A stretch of DNA of 64,000 bases. It comes from Phaeosaccion multiseriatum. Lineage: Eukaryota > Ochrophyta, other classes. The position numbers and the translations under genes are program-made. Within the stretch, counting starts at the first letter, position 1, and each line of letters starts with the position of its first letter. The stretch is taken from positions 2,108,001 to 2,172,000 of the forward strand of contig OZ218958.1 in NCBI GenBank assembly GCA_965112735.1, given 5' to 3'. Under the pieces are notes generated by a model. The model did not search any database. It saw only the letters and a list, made by a program, of their open reading frames with translations, and had not been told where the DNA came from. Of the stretch, positions 39,616-50,225 are shown in pieces.

Positions 39616-40758
39616 TTAACCTTGGTCCTCGTCAGAGTCCATGTCCAGCTCCTCAAACTCCAGATCAGATTCGTCGTCATCTGCAAACGCATCCTCGTCG
39701 ATGAAAGCCTCCCCGTACTCGCCCTCTTCCTCCTCCTCCTCCTCCTCCTCCGCCTCCACCCCTCCTCCGCCCGCCTTGCGGAGGAAAATGTCTCTCCCAC
39801 TCGGGCGGCTCGCAATCGTCGCCTTATCCACACTTTCCCCCTTTGCACCGTACTCCAGCTCGAAGACCTGTGCAGGATGGAGGCATTTCATAAGTGGCTC
39901 GCGGCCCACGATTCGCTTAGGGAGACGGGAGCTTACCTTTACCCACGCGGCGAACGTTTCCGGGGTTACTGGCGTTCCGTCCGCCTGCATCCTCTTTCGC
40001 GCCGCCTCCTCATCCTCCTCGTCTTCCTGGGAGGCTGCCAGCGCCTCCTTAGCAGCCTCCAACTCGATCGCTTTGGTCTTCTCTCGCTGCCGCTCCGCCA
40101 TGCGTCTCAACATTTCAGCGTGCATGCTTCCAGAGTCACCGCAATCGACGTTGTTGTCACAGAGCCATGCTCGTAAAGCTTCCGCTACTGTGTACCCCAT
40201 TGCCATTCCTGCAACGAACACGCCCGAGCGAGATAAGGGGGGGCGGGGCCAGCCTCGGCGACACTCTACAGACCCTCCTCGCTCGTACCTTTGTTCTCCT
40301 GCGCTGTTTCCTCAGCGAGCTGCTGCAATTCCTCCCCTTGCTTCTCTGTGAGACCCCGCGATATCTCCACATCTATGCCCGGTAACTCCTGGGGGTACTT
40401 CTCGGGGACGGTAAAGAACAGAGTAATGGCCACTTTCAATCGAGGGCAGGGACACGGGCGGTGGTAAGATTTGGAGAAAGGAACCTCCTCGCTGCTGCAC
40501 GACAGTGGCTCTCACCGTGGTTCACGTCCTCGCCCTCCCCTTGCTCTGGAACCAGCCAGATCTTCCATCTGAAGGGTGGGCCCTCGAGCTTCTCGAAATC
40601 GTCTTGGTAGATCGCGTCCAGAGCCTCCACCTCGTCCGCCTGCTCTTGAGCCAAGGCCTCTGTAAGTTTCAAAAACAAAACTTTGAGCTAGACTGGTAGG
40701 AGCAGTAGTAGTAGAATAAGCTCAGCAAGCAAGCTCAGCACTTACCGAAGGCACTCAT
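39616..40758 (-). CDS. RWD-domain protein, RWDD1/GIR2 (DFRP2) type
   Basis: Five exons on the minus strand (40758-40746, 40659-40516, 40432-40289, 40208-39937, 39867-39616) join in phase to 274 residues; human RWDD1 has 243. The N-terminal RWD domain (about residues 5-125) shows EVEALDAIY and the hallmark EKYPQELPGI. A charged helix follows, then ADGTPVTPETFAAW, which matches the GTPVT-x-E-x-F-x-x-W motif of RWDD1/GIR2, and then a very acidic tail ending MDSDEDQG. In the family this protein binds and stabilises the GTPase DRG2 and, in yeast, associates with Gcn1 on ribosomes; that role is inferred here. Exon 1 is only 13 coding bases. The gene is convergent with transportin-1 (16 bp between stop codons) and divergent from CDC5. 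Confidence 0.88.
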
Positions 40759-43803
<3,045 letters not shown>

Positions 43804-43813
43804 ATGAGAGGCA

Positions 43814-44458
43814 TCACAGCGGGTGGCCACACTCTTTGCTCAGGATCTCGTAGCACTCGTCAGGCATGCTCCACTTGCTAGGTGAAGACGCGTCGACACC
43901 ATAGCCAATCTTCTTGTAAAAATGCCAAGCGTCGTTGCCCTTGAACACCGTCAACATTGTTTTGCGTAACTGGAAATGCGTCGCGAGCTTCTCCAGTATC
44001 TGCATCATACGAAGCCCCAGCCCCTTTCTCCTCATGTCGGAGGATACTTGCAACTCGTACACGTACAACACCTCCTCTGGGTCCCCGTCATTGTCGTCAT
44101 CAATCATGAAGCGAAAGGCAGAAAAGCCCGCCAGTCTGGTTTCCCCATCCGGCCCCAGGCTCTCGGCGATGAGGACGCGGGACAGCGGGTGGCTGAAGAG
44201 CTCCTCCTTCTTGTCCGCCTCGCTCCAGTCCCAGCCCGCCGCCTCATACGCAGCCTTCATGTTCTTTTCGAGAAGTCGAAATAGTCTGCTCTCTTCCTCA
44301 GGCGCAAGCGATGCTTCCTCAGCGTCCAAGACGAACCGAAGCATCCACGATCCACTCTCCGAGTGCATCAACGATCCACTCTCACTTGCCAAGGTGGCCG
44401 AAGATGCGCATTGAGCCCTCTCCACGTTCCCGAGCTTCTGTGATCTTCGTCGTTTCAT
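43814..44458 (-). CDS. NAA40: N-alpha-acetyltransferase 40 (NatD), histone H4/H2A acetyltransferase
   Basis: A single uninterrupted exon of 214 residues. The GNAT fold shows the acetyl-CoA motif RRKGLG (143-148) after the strand VYELQV (133-138), then KTMLTVFKGNDAWHFYKKIG and the family signature VDASSPS with DECYEILS near the end. This combination (YELQV, RRKGLG, MLTVFK, DDSSPS-like, YEILS) is characteristic of NatD. The enzyme acetylates the N-terminal Ser of histones H4 and H2A, normally in cytosol and nucleus. WDWSEADKKEELFSHPLSRVL matches the family's W-x-W substrate-binding region. The N-terminus contains a small internal duplication (SESGSLMH/SESGSWML) that mirrors a DNA repeat. The gene is convergent with CDC5 and divergent from the hypothetical gene. 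Confidence 0.92.
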   Translation of the reverse strand: MKRRRSQKLGNVERAQCASSATLASESGSLMHSESGSWMLRFVLDAEEASLAPEEESRLFRLLEKNMKAAYEAAGWDWSEADKKEELFSHPLSRVLIAESLGPDGETRLAGFSAFRFMIDDDNDGDPEEVLYVYELQVSSDMRRKGLGLRMMQILEKLATHFQLRKTMLTVFKGNDAWHFYKKIGYGVDASSPSKWSMPDECYEILSKECGHPL

Positions 44459-44596
44459 TTCTCTTCAGTGGTCTTCCTTTTTGAGAAGGATGATAAGGTG
44501 AAGGTTGCGTGTTGGTGGTTTATTTACAGATGGCGGGCGGTTGATTCTTTTTTTATTTTTTTATTTACTGTACTGTACAGTCTCTCTTGGATAGCA
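44459..44596. promoter_or_regulatory. Divergent promoter region (NAA40 / hypothetical)
   Basis: A 138-bp spacer between opposed start codons. The part near the plus-strand gene is T-rich (TTTTTTTATTTTTTTATTTAC, 44549-44569), followed by the self-complementary GTACTGTACAG. A short in-frame upstream extension of the hypothetical gene is open but looks like non-coding sequence. Confidence 0.4.
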
Positions 44597-45730
44597 ATGG
44601 AAGCAGCGAGGGGGACCGCAGCAGAAATCCTAACAGTGGCAGAACTACTCCATAGTCTGTTGGCCTCGCAAGAGCGGTTAACGGCGGAGGTACGGGGCGT
44701 GCGCAAGGACATGGACAAGCTCCAAGCCGCATTACGGGGAAAAGGGGCCACTTGGGGCTGCTGCAGCTGCGCTTCGTCGAAGACCACCGACGCATCAGCC
44801 ACAGTACTTCGATACCCCTTTCTCGATGCTGGGAGGGTGAACTTCCCGACTTTCGATGACGCCATTCACAGCAGAGGGGGGGGCGGATACCACTGCGAGT
44901 ATGATGATGATGATGATGACGATGATGATGATAACAACCTACTCTTTGTAGACGAGCATTCGAGTCTATTGCAAAACTCCGGCGACGAGACGTTCGGAGA
45001 CGAGGAAAATGCCACCATCAGGAAGCAGCAGCAGCGCATGAGGACTCCTGTCAAGACCCTTTTGCATGGTTGTAGCGGTGCTCGTCCTCCTCCAAGTCCA
45101 TGTACGTGCGGCTTGATGCTCTCGATTGATTGTGCAGCTCGGTTGTGTCTCCCTCCCTCTGACTCGCTTTTTGGTGCGTGAATTGTTGTCGTGGTTGTTC
45201 GCCTTTCCACAGGGTCGGAGTGCCCCCTGGAAAGGCGCGACAGGGTGGAGGCAGAGGCATTCTTCGGTCACTCAGAGGTGCTTTCTTCGCTTCAGACGCC
45301 GCTCAAAACTCAAGCGACGGAAGGGAGGGGTGCGTGCATCAAAAAGTGGAAAGGCACCCCGGCCAGGCACCCTGCGTGCCAAGGCTTGCCCCCGGTCCAG
45401 GAAAGGCTGCTCGGCTCTGGCAGCCTGTCGTCTATAGGCCGCGGAAGTGGGTGCGGCGATGACGGTTTAGGCAGCGAGGAAGAGAATAGCAGCGGTGAAG
45501 AGGGTGGGGAGGGCTACTGCATGGCGCAGATGTTTGCCTTCGTCGCGTCGGCCGCAGCAGCAGAAGGTGCTCCCCCAGAAGAGGTCCTGCTGGGAAGAGA
45601 CGTTCTGAGCCCTATTCTCAAAGAGCGCAATCGCAATTCAGAGTGCGGCGTCGAATGGGCGGAAAACGTCTCCGCTCGAGGAGACAAGGCATGTCTCTCT
45701 TCTCAGGAGCCTCAGTTAGATTCTGTCTGA
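44597..45730 (+). CDS. Hypothetical protein with a ten-residue aspartate run
   Basis: I do not recognise this protein. Two exons (44597-45101 and 45213-45730, intron GTACGT...CCACAG) join in phase to 340 residues. Residues about 1-50 look helical and could form a short coiled coil (AELLHSLLASQERLTAEVRG). A Cys-rich patch WGCCSCAS follows, then RYPFLDAGRVNFPTFDDAI and an Asp run (103-112) encoded by GAT/GAC codons. The second half is Gly/Ser/Glu-rich and of low complexity, ending ...EPQLDSV. The start at 44597 is the first ATG after the T-rich spacer. No domain or localisation signal is clear. It is supported as a gene by its two long phase-matched exons and its position in a divergent pair. 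Confidence 0.6.
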
Positions 45731-45886
45731 TGAAACAGAAGACGAATCTCGACGTGCCGCAAGGTCCGAAACCCTGACCGTGTGCTGCAGTTATCCACTG
45801 CACAACACGCCCCATTGTAGGACACGCCTGCAGGACTGCGACACACATAAAAAAGTGGGGCTAATAATGTACTTACGAGACGTAAT
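45731..45886. other. Intergenic sequence before the transposon cluster
   Basis: About 155 bp between the hypothetical gene and the first TIR element. It presumably includes that gene's 3' UTR. I see no further feature. Confidence 0.5.
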
Positions 45887-45892
45887 AAGTAT

Positions 45893-46043
45893 TCGACCCC
45901 TGACGCACTATCGCCCACAATTCTCGACAGCGCGCTATCGGTCGCCGGCCGATAGCGGATAGCACGCCCCCACAACCCCCCCCCCCCCCCAAAGCCGGCT
46001 GGCGCCGGCGATAGCGAATAGCGGAGAGTGCATCAGGGGTTGA
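45893..46043. mobile_element. Small TIR element (MITE-like), copy 1, with 6-bp duplication AAGTAT
   Basis: This 151-bp element begins TCGACCCCTGACGCACTATC and ends GAGTGCATCAGGGGTTGA, inverted repeats that agree at most positions. It is flanked by the direct 6-bp duplication AAGTAT (45887-45892 and 46044-46049). The interior contains a long C run and the motif GCCGGCTGGCGCCGGC with GATAGCG repeats, shared with the copy at 47721. It has no coding capacity. The matching flanking duplication makes a transposition event likely. Confidence 0.85.
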
Positions 46044-46049
46044 AAGTAT

Positions 46050-46262
46050 CCCCACCCCTTTCGGCCCCTGACATGCTTCTGAGACAGGCCAGCCCAGAAG
46101 CAGGAAACAGGCCGGCGCCGAAGCAGGAAGCAGCCTTGGCCGTCATCATTGCCTTATTACATGGCTTTCCCCCAGAACCTGGAACCTGCCTGGCCGGCTG
46201 GCACCGGCCAGGAGCAGGAAGCAGGCCGGCTGGCGCCGGCCAGAAGCAAAAAAACAGGAAGG
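46050..46262. other. Repeat-rich spacer between TIR elements
   Basis: This stretch contains GAAGCAGGAARCAGGCCGG-type direct repeats and further GCCGGCTGGCGCCGGC hairpin motifs, so it is probably the remains of related elements. It includes TCGGCCCCTGACATGCTTC near 46070, similar to a TIR start, but I found no matching right end. No gene is seen. Confidence 0.5.
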
Positions 46263-46446
46263 AGAGGGTCGGCTCCAGACTGGCCTAGAAGCCTTGGCCT
46301 AGAGACGAAATTCGGCCGGCCTAGGGGGGCCGCAGGCCCCCGGCCTAGGCCTAGAGGGGGCCGCAGGTCCCCGGCCTAGGCCTAGAGGGGGCCGCAGGTC
46401 CCCGGCCTAGGCCTATTTTTGGCGCAGCCCCCCCGGCCTAGGCCTA

Positions 46447-46636
46447 TCGACCCTGGACAAGATTACGGTGTGCGCCGGCCGCAACCAGTAATCAGCCCCC
46501 GGCCGGCGCAAAATCAGTAATCAGGCCGGCTGGTCACCGGCTGTAAGCAACCAGACCGGCTGGCGCCGGTCATAATCAGTAATCAGGCCGGCTGCGCCGG
46601 CCGTAATCAGAATCAGATGATCTTGTCCAGGGTCGA
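46447..46636. mobile_element. Nested TIR element unit, left copy
   Basis: This 190-bp unit has perfect 17-bp inverted ends (TCGACCCTGGACAAGAT...ATCTTGTCCAGGGTCGA). Its interior consists of repeated AATCAGTAATCAGGCCGGCTG words and GCCGGC hairpins. It lies directly against the (CCCT)n tract, on whose other side a second copy begins. The outer flanks of the pair, 46441-46446 and 47584-47589, both read GGCCTA. This would fit a 6-bp duplication around the whole block, though GGCCTA is frequent locally. Confidence 0.7.
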
Positions 46637-47431
46637 CTCCCTCCCTCCCTCCCTCCCTCCTCCTCCCTCCCTCCCTCCCTTCCTCCCTCCCTCCCTCACT
46701 CACTCACTCCCTCCCTCCCTCCCTCCCTCCCTCCCTCCCTCCCTCCCTCCCTCCCTCCCTCCCTCCCTCCCTCCCTCCCTCCCTCCCTCCCTCCCTCCCT
46801 CCCTCCCTCCCTCCCTCCCTCCCTCCCTCCCTCCCTCCCTCCCTCCCTCCCTCCCTCCCTCCCTCCCTCCCTCCCTCCCTCCCTCCCTCCCTCCCTCCCT
46901 CCCTCCCTCCCTCCCTCCCTCCCTCCCTCCCTCCCTCCCTCCCTCCCTCCCTCCCTCCCTCCCTCCCTCCCTCCCTCCCTCCCTCCCTCCCTCCCTCCCT
47001 CCCTCCCTCCCTCCCTCCCTCCCTCCCTCCCTCCCTCCCTCCCTCCCTCCCTCCCTCCCTCCCTCCCTCCCTCCCTCCCTCCCTCCCTCCCTCCCTCCCT
47101 CCCTCCCTCCCTCCCTCCCTCCCTCCCTCCCTCCCTCCCTCCCTCCCTCCCTCCCTCCCTCCCTCCCTCCCTCCCTCCCTCCCTCCCTCCCTCCCTCCCT
47201 CCCTCCCTCCCTCCCTCCCTCCCTCCCTCCCTCCCTCCCTCCCTCCCTCCCTCCCTCCCTCCCTCCCTCCCTCCCTCCCTCCCTCCCTCCCTCCCTCCCT
47301 CCCTCCCTCCCTCCCTCCCTCCCTCCCTCCCTCCCTCCCTCCCTCCCTCCCTCCCTCCCTCCCTCCCTCCCTCCCTCCCTCCCTCCCTCCCTCCCTCCCT
47401 CCCTCCCTCCCTCCCTCCTCCCTCCCTCCCT
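46637..47431. repeat. (CCCT)n microsatellite, nearly 800 bp
   Basis: An almost uninterrupted tetranucleotide repeat with small irregularities at both ends (CTCACTCACTCACT near 46693; CTCCTCCC near 47415). The minus strand reads (GGGA)n, a series of G3 tracts with single-base loops, the ideal pattern for stacked G-quadruplexes; the tract is also a polypurine mirror repeat. Open frames through it (Leu-Pro-Pro-Ser or Arg-Glu-Gly-Gly repeats) are artefacts. The assembled length is uncertain, as such tracts are often collapsed or stretched. Confidence 0.95.
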
Positions 47432-47583
47432 TCGACCCTGGACAAGATTACGGTGTGCGCCGGCCGTAATCAGTCATCAGCCCCCGGCTGGCGCGCATAA
47501 TCAGTACTCAGGCCGGCTGGCGCCGGTCATAATCAGTAATCAGGCCGGCTGCGCCGGCCGTAATTACTAATCAGATAGGTCGA
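47432..47583. mobile_element. Nested TIR element unit, right copy
   Basis: A 152-bp relative of the unit at 46447-46636, in the same orientation. It starts TCGACCCTGGACAAGATTAC, shares the GCCGGCTGGCGCCGGTCAT interior, and has a shortened right end (ATAGGTCGA). It is followed by GGCCTA, the same six bases that precede the left copy. Confidence 0.65.
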
Positions 47584-47720
47584 GGCCTAGGCCTAGAACC
47601 GCCGGCCTAGGGAGAAAAAATGGCCGGCCTAGAGCGGGCGTAGGCCGCTCGGCCTAGGGCCTAGAGCATAGGCTTCTAGGCCAGTCTGGAGCCGAAGAGG
47701 GTCACCTCAAACCTTCAAGG

Positions 47721-48182
47721 TCGACCCCTGACACGCTATCGCTCACATTCTCGATAGCGCGCTATCGCGCCCCGGCGGGCCCGATAGCGCGCTATCGGCC
47801 GCCGGCCAATAGCGGATAGCGTGCCGGCTGGCGCCGGCCGATAGCGGATAGCGTGCCGGCTGGCGCCGGCCGATAGCGGATAGCGCGCCGGCTGGCGTCA
47901 GCTCTCCCCCCCCCCCGGTGCGGTAGCAGCTGACGCTGGCGATAGCGGATAGCGCGCCGGCTGGCGCCGGCGATAGCGGATAGCGAGCCGGCTGCGCGCC
48001 GGCGATAGCGGATAGCGAGCCGGCTGCGCGCCGGCGATAGCGGATAGCGAGCCGGCTGCGCGCCGGCGATAGCGGATAGCGAGCCGGCTGCGCCGGCGAT
48101 AGCGGATAGCGCGCCGGAGATAGCGGATAGCGTGCCGGCTGGCGCCGGCGATAGCGTTAGCGGATAGCGTGTCAGGGGTCGA
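47721..48182. mobile_element. Small TIR element, copy 2 of the TCGACCCCTGAC family, with 6-bp duplication TCAAGG
   Basis: This 462-bp element has perfect 20-bp inverted ends (TCGACCCCTGACACGCTATC and its complement at 48163-48182). It is flanked by the direct duplication TCAAGG (47715-47720 and 48183-48188). The interior is a tandem series of about ten GATAGCGGATAGCG plus GCCGGCTGGCGCCGGC units, so single strands would fold into many hairpins. Its ends match the element at 45893, so the two are one family. The right end is only 101 bp before the start codon of the next gene. Confidence 0.9.
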
Positions 48183-48282
48183 TCAAGGGACGAATGCCTT
48201 GAAAAAATTCAAAAATCCCCTTTAACAATCCATCTTTCTATCTATCATTCCCTCCCTTTTCATTTGTAATGAAGAGGGAGAA

Positions 48283-50167
48283 ATGAAGAGGTACAGCGAA
48301 GGAGGCTTGAACGCCACATCCTCAGAGAGGCGAGCGAAGCGTCTTCGCCAGAATGCGGTGAGTTAATCTGCACTCTGCCGAGACACTGTGGCGTGAAGTT
48401 GACCCATCCTCCTCCTCGGCACTTGTGGCAGCCGGTCTTCTCGACAACTCCAAGCTCTTGGCTGGGCAAGAGCATTCTCAGTGTAGACCAGTTTGACCGG
48501 GACTCCTTAGACATGCTCTGTTCCGTGGCTGACGAGATGAAGGCTCTGGTTTTAGCAGGGTAAGGTCCTCGGGAGGGGAGGGGGTTTGCTCAATGGAGGG
48601 TGGTCGATGCTGATCATTCGCGTCGTCTGTTCTCTTCAGGGGAGGGGATGATCGTCTTAAGGGGAAGGTGCTAGCGACGTTGTTTTACGAGAGCAGTACG
48701 AGGACGTGTTGCTCGTTCCAGGCGGTGAGTGGGGGGGGGTTGGGAGGGGGCTCACAGTACCACAGCCCTCTCTCTTAGCTCTCCTCTTCTCCTGGACTAT
48801 GTGGCGGCAGGCGATGCAACGACTAGGCGGGTCGGTGATTTCCGTGAATGAGGCAACCTCCAGTGTAAAGAAGGGGGAAACATTACAGGACACCATCAGG
48901 TGCTTGGAAGCTTACTGCGACGCGGTGGCCATGTGAGTGGACTACTTGCTGGAGGGGAGGGTGTTGGAGGAGCAAGCGAATTGTATGACTGACAAACTCC
49001 CCCCCTCGGCACAAACGTAGTCGGCACCCACGGAAAGGAGCTTGCGCGGATGCTGTGGGAGTCGCTGCTAAACCGATACTCAACGCGGGGGACGGCGTGG
49101 GGGAGCATCCAACGCAAGCTCTTTTGGTAAATACAAATGCACCTCTGGGAGGCTTCCTTGGGTGGGTATGTTGGCTCACACCTCTCTGTGGTGGTCGGCC
49201 TGCTATGTGCAGGATCTTTACACAATCGTGTCGGAGCTGGGCAGCGTGGAGGGAAAGGTCATTACACTCTTGGGCGACCTAAAGGTACATGCTTTGATGT
49301 AGTGCCCTGCAGCGGCGGGGGGAGGGGAATACCCCAGCCTGACCAGCCTGAACATGCGCCAACTAACCATTGTCGCGTTCGGTGTGCAGCACGGAAGGAC
49401 GGTGCACTCCTTGGCCAAGCTGCTGGCGCTGTTCAAGTGCGAGATTCATTATGTGTCTCCGAGCACGCTGCGCATGCCGCAGAGTGTGTGCGAGTACGTG
49501 AGCGGCAAGGGGCAGGTAGTGAAGCAAGAAGAACACGTCAACTACAACACCCTTTTGGAGTAAGTCCAGAGCAGAGGCAGATGCAAGGTGGAGGGAGAAG
49601 AAGGCGCACGATCTGACTGACCCGACTTGTTTCCCCCCTCTTCGTTCTTCCCCGCAGAAAAACGGATGTATTGTACGTGACAAGGGTGCAGAAGGAGCGG
49701 TTTAGTGATCCAGACGAGTATGAGTTGGTCAAGAATATTTACACTGTCACTCCAGACACGCTGTCCAGGTGGGTGGGTCTTGCGCGGCTCGGCCGTAGCC
49801 CATAGCCCGGATGTTGATGGCCCCTCACCTCACCTCACCGAGCGCCCATTGATTCAATACAACGCCACTCAGGTGCAAAGGATCGATGATTATGATGCAC
49901 CCGTTGCCCCGAGTGGGGGAGATCAGCGAAGAGTGCGACGACGACCCTCGAGCAGTCTACTTTAAAGAGATGGAGAACGGCATGCTTGGTGAGTGAGCGC
50001 TTGACCCTGGCTGGAGTGTTGAGTGATTGCTGTGACTAACCAGATGCCCTGCGATTGACCTCTCTCTTCCTTCCCTTATGGCAGTGCGCATGGCCCTTCT
50101 CAGTCTCTTGCTGGGCGGTGGTGGGCAGCGGGGACAATTGCCAGGGACCGCGCCATCGTCGAAATAG
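48283..50167 (+). CDS. Aspartate carbamoyltransferase (stand-alone, CAD-type sequence)
   Basis: Ten exons (48283-48357, 48432-48559, 48640-48724, 48811-48932, 49021-49126, 49213-49284, 49390-49559, 49658-49768, 49873-49988, 50085-50167) join in phase to 355 residues. Catalytic landmarks are SSTRT (about 86-90; carbamoyl-phosphate site), a lysine in [11 protein letters not shown] (138-140), HPTQALL (166-172), [13 protein letters not shown], a TRVQKERF segment and HPLPR (299-303). The enzyme joins carbamoyl phosphate and aspartate, the committed step of de novo pyrimidine synthesis. [27 protein letters not shown] and the TRVQKERF block resemble the ATCase domain of animal CAD, but no carbamoyl-phosphate synthase or dihydroorotase is fused. 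The first exon is the least certain part. A short upstream frame (48269-48286) ends on the start codon in ATGA overlap. Confidence 0.92.
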
Positions 50168-50225
50168 AGTACAAAAGCTTTTGAACCCCCTATATACACT
50201 TCCACGTTCATTTAAGCCTGCTGCC
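50168..50225. terminator. Convergent 3' ends of aspartate carbamoyltransferase and the IQ-motif gene
   Basis: Only 58 bp lie between opposed stop codons, so both 3' UTRs and polyadenylation sites must be here or overlap the opposite gene. No clear AATAAA is seen on either strand. Confidence 0.4.

Larger units (their letters stand above)
46269..47695. mobile_element. Outer TIR element with 6-bp duplication AGAGGG, carrying nested insertions
   Basis: The left end TCGGCTCCAGACTGGCCTAG is matched in inverted orientation by the right end CTAGGCCAGTCTGGAGCCGA; the perfect inverted repeat covers 26 bp. The flanks carry the direct duplication AGAGGG (46263-46268 and 47696-47701). The interior is built of CCTAGGCCTAG and GGGGGCCGCAGG repeats, with a second element pair and a huge microsatellite inside. 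No transposase frame is present, so it is non-autonomous. The superfamily cannot be assigned from what is visible. Confidence 0.85.

Noticed and set aside
46637-47431. 6-bp duplication CTCCCT immediately inside the two nested TIR units as a transposon footprint
   Set aside because: The bases belong to the CCCT repeat, so agreement is expected in about one of four phases and carries no weight.
46617-47570. Open frames of Leu-Pro-Pro-Ser or Arg-Glu-Gly-Gly repeats on the two strands
   Set aside because: They are translations of the (CCCT)n microsatellite and transposon sequence, with no independent sign of a gene.
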